Position numbers and translations under genes: made by a program. 64,000 nt of DNA from Granulicella sibirica (GTDB taxonomy: Bacteria; Acidobacteriota; Terriglobia; Terriglobales; Acidobacteriaceae). Below are positions 27,199 to 35,572 of this stretch, piece by piece (the first letter of the stretch is position 1; the number at the start of each line of letters is the position of its first letter). The notes below the pieces were generated by a model. It did not search any database. It worked only from the letters and a program-made list of their open reading frames with translations, and had not been told where the DNA came from. The stretch covers positions 131,489 to 195,488 of the forward strand of contig NZ_RDSM01000007.1 in assembly GCF_004115155.1 (NCBI RefSeq). Direction: 5' to 3'.

Positions 27199-28569
27199 GT
27201 GCAGAGAACCATTACGGATCCCGATTGCATTCACTTTCGACTGTTCCTGATTGAGCCCTGCTCGCGGACTGTCTTAGCGAGACGAGATGGCGAGCGCTGG
27301 GTTCTACCTCGTGCGAACATACCGCGTTGGAGCCGGATTGCACCAAACATACTGTCGAAGATAAGAGGACAACTTGGCATTCAAGCTATCGTTCTCGATG
27401 AACTTGATGCTCTTGCTCACGACTCGTTGATTTTGGCTGAGGTGATCGACCGTCCTCAATCGGGTAACGATAGCTCCTTTTCCTGGAAAAACCTTAGCGA
27501 CCTTGCGACAGATGAGTTTGTGGGCGAGGAACTCCGAACCGTTCGAGCTCTGGTGTTTGATGGGACAACCGGACGCGGGCAATTCTCTCGTCTAGGTTGG
27601 TTTAGCGAGGTGTTGTCATGGACCGCCTCCCATACCGATGTAGCAACTAAGCAATTCGTGGAGATCAAACAGGTCAATGCCGCGTCGAGTTCCACACTCA
27701 TCCGGTTTGCGACAGAGAATGGTTTTGCGGTCTGGTTCAAAGCGGTCGCGGACCCGTCCATGATCGAATACCGCGTGACGGTTAAACTGAGAGAACACTT
27801 CCCCGATTACCTTCCAACACTTCTGGCGACGCACGATGTGTGGCACGCCTGGCTTATGGAGGACGCGGGCCGGCCTCTGGACGAAATGGAAAATGCCCGT
27901 CCTCGCCTCTTTGAAGAAGTGGCCCGTCATCTCGCGGAACTGCAGAAGGCCAGTATTCCAAAAGCTGCATCTCTACTCGTGCAGGGCTGCGCCGATCTGA
28001 GGCTATCCGCACTCCGCGCCCGGATGCCCGCAATCATGGCGTCCCTTGAGGAAGCTGTCGAGATACCTGATTATGGGAGTCATACCTACTTGCGCAAGGC
28101 TAGAATTCGAGCACTCCATCAGATTTTCAAAGATGCTGCAGATCAACTGCAAGCCAGTAGCATCCCTGACACCCTGGTTCATTCCGACGTCAGTACAGAG
28201 AACATCCTCATCGGGGACGGCACTTGCGTCTTCGCCGATTGGGCAGAGGCCGCGGTCGGTAACCCGATGGCGAACTTTGAACAGCTGAGGATACAAGTGG
28301 CACAGCATCACAATGCAGCTGCCGTTCATGGCAGGTTGCTCGCTGCGTACATGCGTACGTGGTCAAGCCAGCTTAGTGATTCGCAAATACGGAAAGCGTT
28401 CATGTCCACTCCGCCTGTGGCAATCGCGATGTATCTGAACACTCGTCGCGACTGGCTTACTCCCGAGAAATTGCGAGAGCCAGAGTTTGTACGATACGCA
28501 AGGGCCATGGCACGTCAGATGGATCGTGCCGTTCGGGAATACGAAGCTCGCGAAGCATTGACTGCATGA
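27199..28569 (+). CDS. APH-fold kinase-like protein, paralogue of the lasso-operon kinase
   Basis: A 456-residue protein that aligns along its length with the protein at 13544-14902. Shared segments include VLPxxxIxRWxRxA near the N-terminus, FSRLGW at 129-134, and DTLVHSDVSTENIL with Asp330 and Asn335 as the catalytic loop. Lys181 and Asp347 (ADWAEA) complete the kinase-like set. The GTG start is the only one in frame with the N-terminal domain; the nearby ATG is in another frame. It is downstream of the CHAT and S41 genes and behind the shared palindromic element. No lasso B or C gene lies beside it, so it may act on the same peptide in trans, or serve the peptidase pair. Confidence 0.8.
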   Translation: MQRTITDPDCIHFRLFLIEPCSRTVLARRDGERWVLPRANIPRWSRIAPNILSKIRGQLGIQAIVLDELDALAHDSLILAEVIDRPQSGNDSSFSWKNLSDLATDEFVGEELRTVRALVFDGTTGRGQFSRLGWFSEVLSWTASHTDVATKQFVEIKQVNAASSSTLIRFATENGFAVWFKAVADPSMIEYRVTVKLREHFPDYLPTLLATHDVWHAWLMEDAGRPLDEMENARPRLFEEVARHLAELQKASIPKAASLLVQGCADLRLSALRARMPAIMASLEEAVEIPDYGSHTYLRKARIRALHQIFKDAADQLQASSIPDTLVHSDVSTENILIGDGTCVFADWAEAAVGNPMANFEQLRIQVAQHHNAAAVHGRLLAAYMRTWSSQLSDSQIRKAFMSTPPVAIAMYLNTRRDWLTPEKLREPEFVRYARAMARQMDRAVREYEAREALTA

Positions 28570-28587
28570 GCGGATTTCAAGGACGGT

Positions 28588-29352
28588 CTAGTCGATGCTG
28601 ACCGGATAGTAATAAGGGGCTCCATCTCCTAGACGCTGAGTCCCAAGAAAGTATTTGCCTGTGCCCACTTGATCTATGTCCAACTCAATTTTCAATTCAG
28701 TGCGTGGGCCATCCGCGGTCGCAATTCCCTCGGTCGACACTATCAACGACGACGTGCTCTTATCACGGGCAAGAAAGATGCGATAGGTGCCGGACGGGCT
28801 GTAGTACGGCAGGAGGAGATGCAGATTCAGAGCTCTGCGTGGCAACCGAATCGGACCAGATGCTGATGCTTCAGCACCTCGCGATGCGCCATCGGAGGTC
28901 AGATCAACCAGAACAGGAATTCGACTGATCGATGCGCTGGAGAGGCGAGCTACTTCCTCATTCCGTTCCCGTTGGTGCCATACCGACCAGGAGAGGGCGA
29001 CCAGGCTGAGGCAAGCCGCAATGCCCGCGAGCTTCCAGTTCCCAAGGATGGATCGGGCCGCAAGGACGGGCCTTGCCTGCAGCCCTCTGGTGCGTTCTCG
29101 CCGCAACTCGATGAGGTCGCGAGTGCATTCGGCACACCGCAGGATATGGAGATCGTTCAGTTCGGATAGCTCGACGTTCCTTGGCGACTCTACGAAGGCC
29201 CTGAGAGTCGCGGGCCCAGGGCAGCCAATCCGATCGGGGTTTGGATGGTTCTTGAGCACAAACTCCTCTGCTTTGTTAAACAGATGCGTATCGTTCTCGT
29301 CGTCCTCCCGGAAAGTTCGGAAGCTTTTCACGTAACCCTTCCCTGATTTCAC
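28588..29352 (-). CDS. Anti-sigma-factor-like membrane protein
   Basis: A 254-residue protein with H69-x3-C73-x2-C76 (LHILRCAECTRDL), the zinc-binding anti-sigma pattern, one membrane helix near 107-125 (LAGIAACLSLVALSWSVW), and an outer beta-rich domain of about 110 residues. It follows a sigma-factor gene by 9 nt, so it is the likely partner and inhibitor. The start is a GTG; a second GTG seven codons later has a better ribosome site (GGAAGGG) and may be the true start. The same H-x3-C-x2-C motif occurs in the fusion protein at 248-3259. Confidence 0.72.
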   Translation of the reverse strand: MKSGKGYVKSFRTFREDDENDTHLFNKAEEFVLKNHPNPDRIGCPGPATLRAFVESPRNVELSELNDLHILRCAECTRDLIELRRERTRGLQARPVLAARSILGNWKLAGIAACLSLVALSWSVWHQRERNEEVARLSSASISRIPVLVDLTSDGASRGAEASASGPIRLPRRALNLHLLLPYYSPSGTYRIFLARDKSTSSLIVSTEGIATADGPRTELKIELDIDQVGTGKYFLGTQRLGDGAPYYYPVSID

Positions 29353-29361
29353 CGGCTCATA

Positions 29362-29937
29362 CTAATCCTTGCTTGGCCGCACTTGAATGCCCAGTCTCCT
29401 GCGAATGCGATTAATCTCGCGTTGGCATCTGATGCGAATCGAATCCTTTGGCTTTTGCACCTCCTCAGCGACCTCCTCCCATGTGCTGCGAGCACCATAA
29501 CGCATGAGCATGGCGCGTTGCAGATCCGGTGGCGTGTCGTACAGGATTGCAGCGAGATCGTGTTCTGCATGAATAGCGTCAGTCGCGGGGGCGACCGGCG
29601 ACAAGAGGAGTTCGACATCGTCGCACGTTCCTTCCAGAGTTATCTTTGATCTTGCGCGGCGCTCCCGGCGGATTGCATTTCGATAGGCACGACCAAGTTC
29701 GGTCCGCGCCTCTTCCAAACTGACGGGGGCCAGGTCCGCTAGTTTTTCCTTCGTCTGCTGAATGGCAGCTTCCATCAGTTCGTGAGCGAGGGACTCGTCG
29801 CCCAGCAGATTAGCTGCCATATGTTTGGCATCCGGCCATTCTGCCCTCACAGCTGCTCGCATGACCGGCGCGATCCAGCGGCCGTGGGGTGTGAACCCGA
29901 TAACCCAGACGAGATCTGAAGGCGAAGGGGATGCCAT
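29362..29937 (-). CDS. ECF-like RNA polymerase sigma factor
   Basis: A 191-residue protein. Residues about 55-105 resemble sigma region 2 in a divergent form (SLEEARTELGRAYRNAIRRERR), and about 128-180 form a region-4 helix-turn-helix (DLQRAMLMRYGARSTWEEVA then KDSIRIRCQREINRIRRRL). It is paired with the anti-sigma-like gene 9 nt downstream. Target promoters are unknown; none of the nearby genes shows an obvious shared sigma box. Confidence 0.7.
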   Translation of the reverse strand: MASPSPSDLVWVIGFTPHGRWIAPVMRAAVRAEWPDAKHMAANLLGDESLAHELMEAAIQQTKEKLADLAPVSLEEARTELGRAYRNAIRRERRARSKITLEGTCDDVELLLSPVAPATDAIHAEHDLAAILYDTPPDLQRAMLMRYGARSTWEEVAEEVQKPKDSIRIRCQREINRIRRRLGIQVRPSKD

Positions 29938-30127
29938 AGGGGCCCGCAGAAGGGCCTAGAGGGAAGCGCCATTGCTTCACCCGCCCTGTCTAAATTCAAA
30001 ATAACCCAACTCTAAAGAAAAAATCCACACAGCCATCAGAATTTCCAGATTGACGTGTTCGTTTTCCTCGTTTTCGGTGGCTTAAAGAGTATAGGGGTTA
30101 TTCCCTACTTCTTTCTCAGAGGTGAAT

Positions 30128-30868
30128 ATGGCCGCCCTCCCCCAAATGCAAGAACAGCCGCAATCATGGAGTAAGGAAGCATTCGCCATGGCTCGCCAGG
30201 CGAAGGTGCTTTCAGGACATAAGCTCGAACCACTGGTCGTTCGATTGCAGCGTCACAGCGGTCGCTCCAAAGAGGCTTGCTGGAAGTTCATTATCCAGCA
30301 AGGGCTCCAGGAAAAGATGGATCACAGACGCTGGACTGACGACGAAATCGAGACATTGAGAGAAGAACTGGTCAAGCGGTCCATCGAAGAGGTCGCTAAA
30401 AAGCTCGATCGAACTCCCGAGGCGGTCCGCAGTATCCTCAAGCGGAACAAGCTCCGGGTTAGGGATATTCGGTGCGATCTTTTCTCCGTGGAGAGCCTCG
30501 CGGCCGCCCTGCACATTAGAAAACCGGAGATTCAATACTGGATCGACCAGAATTGGCTTCCGGCAACCATGGTAAGCAAAGGACGCTTGCGCTTTTACAC
30601 CATTACGCCGGAAGCTCTCCTTCACCTCCACAAACATCACCACATGGACGTCCTTGGCCGCGGTCTTCCGAACCAATCACTGTTCGAAGCCTACGTCCAG
30701 TACTGTTACTCGCCGAAGCATACGGTCGGCGAACAGCTTTTGGACGTGCGTCGAGACAAACGTGAACGGGCCGCCTTCTCTGCGGTCTCGAAATCCAGAC
30801 AGGTGCAACAGCAAGAACCGGAGGATGAGTATGCGGGAGAAGAAGGAAGATATCGTGTGCGTATCTGA
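30128..30868 (+). CDS. DNA-binding protein with SANT/Myb-like and MerR-like helices
   Basis: A 246-residue protein. Residues about 65-110 contain RRWTDDEIETLREELVKRS and KKLDRTPEAVRSILKRNKLR, a homeodomain-like fold. The next part, SVESLAAALHIRKPEIQYWI with LRFYTITPEALLHLH, looks like a MerR/excisionase-type helix-turn-helix. It is probably a transcription factor or DNA-architecture protein. The ATG at 30128 has AGAGG 5 nt upstream and is preferred to a GTG two codons before it. A small membrane-protein gene overlaps its 3' end. Confidence 0.68.
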   Translation: MAALPQMQEQPQSWSKEAFAMARQAKVLSGHKLEPLVVRLQRHSGRSKEACWKFIIQQGLQEKMDHRRWTDDEIETLREELVKRSIEEVAKKLDRTPEAVRSILKRNKLRVRDIRCDLFSVESLAAALHIRKPEIQYWIDQNWLPATMVSKGRLRFYTITPEALLHLHKHHHMDVLGRGLPNQSLFEAYVQYCYSPKHTVGEQLLDVRRDKRERAAFSAVSKSRQVQQQEPEDEYAGEEGRYRVRI

Positions 30869-31094
30869 AGCAGAGCGCAGCCATTCCCTTACGCGAGAGG
30901 CTTGTCCCTGTTGTGGACGTCAGATAGGATTCGACCACGTCTCGCTAGGCGAGTTGGCGACAAATATCCTATGCTGCATTCTGCTCATGGCCATAGCCAT
31001 CCCTCTATTTTGCATAACTGAACACTGGCTTGAGCATCAGGGGCAAAGGTCATTCGACCACTTGATCTGGCGGGAACGGATCGACGATTTGTAA
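30825..31094 (+). CDS. Small membrane protein with CPCC zinc-ribbon-like motif
   Basis: An 89-residue protein whose ATG lies 44 nt inside the end of the DNA-binding protein gene, in another frame, with GGAGG just before it. CPCC near residues 27-30 could bind metal, and one membrane helix follows (LATNILCCILLMAIAIPLF). The last 30 residues are charged. Translational coupling with the upstream gene is likely. The function is unknown. Confidence 0.5.
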   Translation: MSMREKKEDIVCVSEAERSHSLTREACPCCGRQIGFDHVSLGELATNILCCILLMAIAIPLFCITEHWLEHQGQRSFDHLIWRERIDDL

Positions 31095-31283
31095 TCCACC
31101 AAGGGTTGCGGAAAGGTATCGCCAAGCACTCTATCAAAGCACAGCTTTGTCGCACTCAAAATGCTAGGTTTTAGGCCCGTTCGAAATCGTTGCACAAACG
31201 ATTCGTTGCCGATGCCTAGCGTGCGGCGTGCTTTTCGATAATTCGCCCTGCGAGTAGAGCATCAAGATAGCGTACCCGCCGAG

Positions 31284-32072
31284 TCATACATTGCCATCCA
31301 CCGAAAAGTAGCGGCTCGGGGCGACTCCCGTCACACGTTTGAACATCGCTGTGAAGCTCCAAGCCGTATCATAGCCGACCGTATCTGCAATCTCCGTGAG
31401 CCGCCGTCCTTCAGCCATCAGTGGTAAGGCCGAGAACGCGCGCATTTGATCCCGCCACGCCTGGAAGGTGAGGTTGGCTTCGCGCTGAAGAAGACGGTTC
31501 AGAGTGCGTCTGGAGACTCCTAGACGTTCAGCCCATTGATCGAGTGTGCTCCTGTCGTTCGGCGTTCGTAGGAGGATGTCTTCCATCCTTCGAAGACGAC
31601 GATCCCTCAACGTCGGAAGGCCTACGGGCTCGACCGCGGTCCACTTGATCTCACCCAGTAGAGCAGCGATGATTAGCGCGTCCTGCCCTTGCTGGTCATA
31701 CTCAACGGGAATATCCATGACGCGGAGCATCAATTCGCGAAGCAAGGCCGAGACGCCGATCATCCTCGGAACTTCAGGCGCTTCGGAAGGACAGACGTCT
31801 CTCCGGATGTAAAGAGCTCTCATTGCTACCGGACCGAGACTCCCGATCCGATGAAGACACCCAGGAGGGAGCCATACGGCCCTCTGGGGAGGAACGATCC
31901 AATAACCGAAGTCGAACGTGACCTTCATGCTGCCCGAAGTGGCGCAGAGAAGCTTTGCGTGCGGGTGAGCATGAACAAAGCCGTTGTATCCAGCAGGAAC
32001 GTCCTTAGCCAGCGTCGAAACCGGTCGCGGGGCCGTCTGAAGATTCACATGATCATAGGACTTGTTTTCCAT
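31284..32072 (-). CDS. AraC-family regulator with cupin sensor domain
   Basis: A 262-residue protein. The N-terminal cupin-like domain (about 20-110) has HAHPHAKLLCATSG and the WIVPPQRAVWLPPG motif common to this subgroup. The C-terminal AraC domain has two helix-turn-helices, LDQWAERLGVSRRTLNRLLQ and LTEIADTVGYDTAWSFTAMF. These proteins usually control a neighbouring efflux or metabolic gene. Here the neighbours are small unknown genes and remnants, so the target may have been lost. Confidence 0.88.
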   Translation of the reverse strand: MENKSYDHVNLQTAPRPVSTLAKDVPAGYNGFVHAHPHAKLLCATSGSMKVTFDFGYWIVPPQRAVWLPPGCLHRIGSLGPVAMRALYIRRDVCPSEAPEVPRMIGVSALLRELMLRVMDIPVEYDQQGQDALIIAALLGEIKWTAVEPVGLPTLRDRRLRRMEDILLRTPNDRSTLDQWAERLGVSRRTLNRLLQREANLTFQAWRDQMRAFSALPLMAEGRRLTEIADTVGYDTAWSFTAMFKRVTGVAPSRYFSVDGNV

Positions 32073-32099
32073 GGCCTGATCGACGTAGGGATTTGTCAG

Positions 32100-32426
32100 C
32101 TACGAGAATTGGGTCTTCTTCTTCACCCGCGAGGAAACAAACTGAACAGACCGAGAAGAAGTCGGCTGCCACGTTGACAGTCGTTTCAACATCGCCTCCC
32201 CGGAAGGTGTCGTGCCCACCTTTGCAATTGCATGAGATGAATCGACATCATCCCTATTAGAAAGAACGGGCGTCGCAGCTATGGAAGATGTTGAAACGCT
32301 CGTGCTCTTGTGAGGCGACGTTCTCAAGAGAACTATTATTGCGCGCACAAGAAGGGCAGCTGCCAAGAGCCACAGGACAGGTCCTATCCAATTGTGCTTT
32401 CGATCATTTCGAACACGACCGTCCAT
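32100..32426 (-). CDS. Small single-helix membrane protein
   Basis: A 108-residue protein with one membrane helix near 15-34 (GPVLWLLAAALLVRAIIVLL) after a short basic N-terminus, then a Ser/Thr-rich low-complexity region. Its start overlaps the stop of the gene before it by about 20 nt. I do not recognise a family. It might be the N-terminal part of a truncated secretion or efflux protein. Confidence 0.4.
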   Translation of the reverse strand: MDGRVRNDRKHNWIGPVLWLLAAALLVRAIIVLLRTSPHKSTSVSTSSIAATPVLSNRDDVDSSHAIAKVGTTPSGEAMLKRLSTWQPTSSRSVQFVSSRVKKKTQFS

Positions 32427-32601
32427 GCTTGCCCTCCACAGCTAAAGGCCTATTGCGCAAACGTTCATGGAAGGCCGCAATTGTCTGCTTCGCCGCCGTG
32501 TGTCGTTCATCCCAAAGCTCCGGCTGAGATCGTGCTATTTCCTCAGGTTCTATGATGTTTAGCGAAGGACCAATGAACAGATCGATGAGGACAATAAACA
32601 T
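32404..32601 (-). CDS. Small hypothetical protein
   Basis: A 65-residue protein starting MFIVLIDLFIGPSLNI, followed by EEIARSQPELWDERHTAAKQ and a charged C-terminus. The overlap with the downstream small membrane-protein gene hints at a two-gene unit. It has no recognised domain and could be a decayed fragment. Confidence 0.35.
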   Translation of the reverse strand: MFIVLIDLFIGPSLNIIEPEEIARSQPELWDERHTAAKQTIAAFHERLRNRPLAVEGKHGRSCSK

Positions 32602-32631
32602 ACTTTGAAGGACAAGAGCGCGAGCCCACAA

Positions 32632-32968
32632 AGGTCACTCCACCGAGCCGCGTGCAATCGCGTCGCTTGCCGCTACGAGCTCGAGGTCCACAGCAAACGC
32701 GCGATTGAAGATATGCTTAATCGACTTGCTAGCCGTGCCGGTTAGGTTTCCCCTTATCGGTCACGTCCGTTCTTAGTCGCGTCTCGCAAGCATGGCCTCC
32801 CGGTTTCAGGTGCGTCCTGCAGATTGTCCCGTGCGAGAGGCCATTGCGCGCATACGGAAACCAGCCCTAAGAAGGTGGCTATTGCAATCTCATTGTTACA
32901 GTGTCTCTAGGTCGTATCTGCCGCTGCCGCTTTCGGCTTGGTCATTCCAATTAATCGGGAGCGTCTCC
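32632..32968. other. Stretch without supportable gene
   Basis: I see no family resemblance in any frame and no clear promoter or hairpin. The region probably belongs to the decayed segment that continues to 34.4 kb. Confidence 0.4.
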
Positions 32969-33397
32969 ATGGGATTCGGATCAAAGGTTTTCGACGCAAA
33001 GATCATCTCAGCCATTTCTTCAGCGGTCTATGCCTTGATCTCTGCAGTGAGCCTCTTGCTCCTCGCGCTCTAGATAAGGGACGCACGTCGCTTCGGCGCG
33101 GCGCCGGCACTCTACGCGTTGCTCAAGGAACTTGAAGATCATATGGCAGTTGTCCATGCACTCGACGGAAAGTCTGTTGATGAACCAGGGATTCGCGAGG
33201 TGATCGAGCGGTGCCTGGATTTTTTCGAACGAATCGAGCATTTGCGGAGTGCCGGCGTGATTCCGTCCACAATCTTAGGCCGGGCATTTGGCAATCCCTT
33301 AAAACGCATTTTAGCCGACCCCCGGTTCGCCGAAATGGTAAAGCGTAACGCGCCCGAATATGAGGAGGTGCTCATCCTTGCGGGTAAAATCTGCTGA
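32969..33397 (+). pseudogene. Membrane protein gene interrupted by an in-frame TAG
   Basis: From the ATG at 32969 the frame encodes a helix (IISAISSAVYALISAVSLLL), then reaches TAG at 33071-33073. The same frame continues without break for 107 codons (IRDARRFGAAPALYALLKEL and on), as expected for a membrane anchor joined to a helical cytoplasmic domain. A single change from CAG would explain the stop. The family is not one I can name. Confidence 0.5.
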
Positions 33398-33441
33398 CGA
33401 GCCTAAGTTGGAATCAACTGCAACTATCATCCCTCACATCT

Positions 33442-33615
33442 CGGCTACGTACCAGAGAAAGCTTCAGGAGCGTCAAACACCTGATCGAAAGAATCGACCA
33501 CTTCGTCCAGCACTACAACAGCTCCTGTTGACCCTTCGCATGGACCGCAACAGCAGACTCAATCCTTCAAAAGCTTGTACGTCTTTGTTCACGAATCTCT
33601 GGGACAGCACACTAG
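33442..33615 (+). pseudogene. IS630-type transposase C-terminal remnant
   Basis: The frame reads SFRSVKHLIERIDHFVQHYN and, after an in-frame TGA at 33529-33531, PFAWTATADSILQKLVRLCS up to GTAH and a stop. This is the conserved end of IS630-family transposases. The 5' part, including the first catalytic Asp region, is missing. Confidence 0.72.
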
Positions 33616-33616
33616 G

Positions 33617-34150
33617 AGACCGTGAGCATTATCGTGGAAGCTGCCTCTTCTCTTTTGGAGGAGGAGGGTTTTGAGGGATTCAATACCAATGCTGTGGGTG
33701 CAAGGCGGGCGTGAGCATAGGGTCGGTATACCAGTACTTCACTAGTAAGGAGGCTCTTCTGAGCGCTGTTATCGGGCGCGAGAGCGCGCCGCTTTTACGT
33801 GTCACTGAGGAGCTATCGCAAACTCGCGGCTTCCACGCGGCGATTTAGTCCTACATAAAGGCTTCAGTGCGAAACCATTGCGGCGCCCGCAACTGGCTAG
33901 GCTGTCGACATCGCTGAGCGATTTGAGGTCTTCCACAGTCAGGTCTCTTCCCCCTTTTCTCAATTGCAGCCGTTATAGAACACATCCTTGAGTTTCCCGA
34001 CGCTCCGAAGGTAACAAACAGAAGCATTGCCGCCGCAGATGTCTGAGCGATTACACGGGGTCCGGTCGACGCCGCAGGTGAAAGAAGAGAAGCGAGTGTC
34101 CATCGGCTTGACGCGGAGACTGCTCGGTGCCGTCTCGGGATACATAACCG
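33617..34150 (+). pseudogene. Decayed TetR-family regulator
   Basis: The N-terminal helix-turn-helix is visible as VSIIVEAASSLLEEEGFEGF and, after a frameshift near 33700, AGVSIGSVYQYFTSKEALLS, the classic TetR recognition helix. Further down, FPDAPKVTNRSIAAADV-stop-AITRGPVDAAGER matches a typical TetR C-terminal segment. There are at least one frameshift and two stops. It directly follows the IS630 remnant. Confidence 0.72.
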
Positions 34151-34461
34151 GTGAAGCGCACCGCTGACACATGCGCATCTCGGGCGCGAGGAGTTACGAC
34201 AAGCTCGAACATATCTCAGCCAATCACGCCGGCAGCATTCGCAAGATCCCGAGCATTGCTCTGATAGGCGCCATAGCCATTGGCAACGTAGTGGCATTTA
34301 CGTGATCTTCGATGAGCGTCCAACTTGTAAGAACAGACACACCGCCAAAACCGTCCAGGAGCACGCGTCTCGATCAAAAGAGCCGAATAATTTGCCGCAA
34401 AATTGTCTTCTCGACCAAACTAGTCCTTGCACTCAGGCGGCGGATCATAAATTGTCGATAC
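34151..34461. other. Decayed stretch with a short receptor-like fragment
   Basis: There is no intact gene. A short plus-strand frame near 34395-34470 contains CLLDQTSPCTQAADH, which resembles CLLDRTSPCSPAADH in the TonB-receptor remnant at 62870-63270. A second frame near 34200-34300 (ANHAGSIRKIPSIALIGAIA) has no family I can name. Confidence 0.35.
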
Positions 34462-35331
34462 TCATGCTAACGCACGTCGACGCGTGACCAAAGCTTTGAC
34501 CCGTTCTGCGTCTGCGTGGGTTGCGGGCATATAGACGACCATGCTCAGGCCTACCTGCGCATCGATGGCGAAGGAGGAATATTCCAATGCGATGGACTCG
34601 CCCACCTCGGGCTGGACGCGTTTGATACCCTCGCCGTGTTTTCGTACCTCGTGGTTGCGCCACATAGCCGCAAACTCCGGGCTTTCGCGGCTTAGCGCTT
34701 CGATAAGAGCTTGCGTCTGCTGAGATGTGCCTGTGCGTGCGAGCTCAGCGCGGAACGTCGCGACCACGAAGCTGGCGATCTGTTCCCAGTCCGGCAACTG
34801 GGCCCGGAGGCGGGGGTGACAAAACACCAGACGCAGAACGTTGCGCTCGACAGGCGACAAGGTGCCGTAGTCGATCAACACCGCAGCCGCTGCCTCGTTC
34901 CAGGCCACGACGTTCCATGCGGCATCCTTGATCAACGCAGGGCTGCTCTCCAGGGCATCCAGCACTCGCTGCATACGTGGGGACACACCGTTCGTTCGTA
35001 CGGGGGACTTTACTTCGGGCGGACGGCCATGCGCGAGCAGATAAAGGTGCTCACGTTCGGTCTCTTCGAGGACCAGGGCGCGGGCGAGCCGGTCCAGCAT
35101 ATCCGCGGAGGGCGCCCCACCGCGACCCTGTTCGAGCCATGTATACCAGGTGACGCTCACATGGGCACGTTGAGCCACTTCCTCGCGTCGTAAACCGGGC
35201 GTACGTCGTCTGGCGGTGGGCAGATCAAAAGTCGCCGGATCCAGCCTGGATCGACGCTCTTTCAGATAGGTGCCAAGCAGGTTCTCGCTCTCTCGGTTTA
35301 TCGTTCCAGCGTTTGTGATCATTTCGCCCAT
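34462..35331 (-). CDS. XRE-type regulator with MmyB-like ligand domain
   Basis: A 289-residue protein. The N-terminal helix-turn-helix (about 20-95) has TPGLRREEVAQRAHVSVTWY followed by TWLEQGRG, the hallmark of this group. The rest is the MmyB-like PAS-type domain with LIKDAAWNVVAWNEAAAAVL. These proteins often repress a divergent oxidoreductase gene. Here the divergent neighbour at 35573 is an FAD hydroxylase, 241 bp away, and is the likely target. Confidence 0.9.
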   Translation of the reverse strand: MGEMITNAGTINRESENLLGTYLKERRSRLDPATFDLPTARRRTPGLRREEVAQRAHVSVTWYTWLEQGRGGAPSADMLDRLARALVLEETEREHLYLLAHGRPPEVKSPVRTNGVSPRMQRVLDALESSPALIKDAAWNVVAWNEAAAAVLIDYGTLSPVERNVLRLVFCHPRLRAQLPDWEQIASFVVATFRAELARTGTSQQTQALIEALSRESPEFAAMWRNHEVRKHGEGIKRVQPEVGESIALEYSSFAIDAQVGLSMVVYMPATHADAERVKALVTRRRALA

Positions 35332-35572
35332 CCTGTTAGTCGGCCTACCGGTATACCGTCACTACTTTTCAAAGCCGGACGGCAGGCAGAAGATAGCTAA
35401 AGCTGCAATCCCCATAGGGGAAGTTTAGAGCACATGCACATGAATCAACAAATAGAAGCGGTAGTGATCAACGAGTACCGAAACAACATGTCCTGATCGC
35501 GGCGCAATACCGCTCACGGTGTGTACTCGCTGGCGCAAGCGTCGCATCACCAGATTCAGTAAGGAGAATTAA

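Noticed and set aside
27060..27254. A Cys-rich 64-residue frame (VCQSGVCAVGCAEN) before the second kinase, considered as another RiPP precursor
   Set aside because: It needs a TTG start without a ribosome site, overlaps the kinase start, has no leader motif and no Asp or Glu at ring position 7-9 after a suitable first residue.
30050..30090. TTGACG and a TA-rich segment before the DNA-binding protein gene as a sigma-70 promoter
   Set aside because: At 16-18 bp spacing no acceptable -10 box is present.
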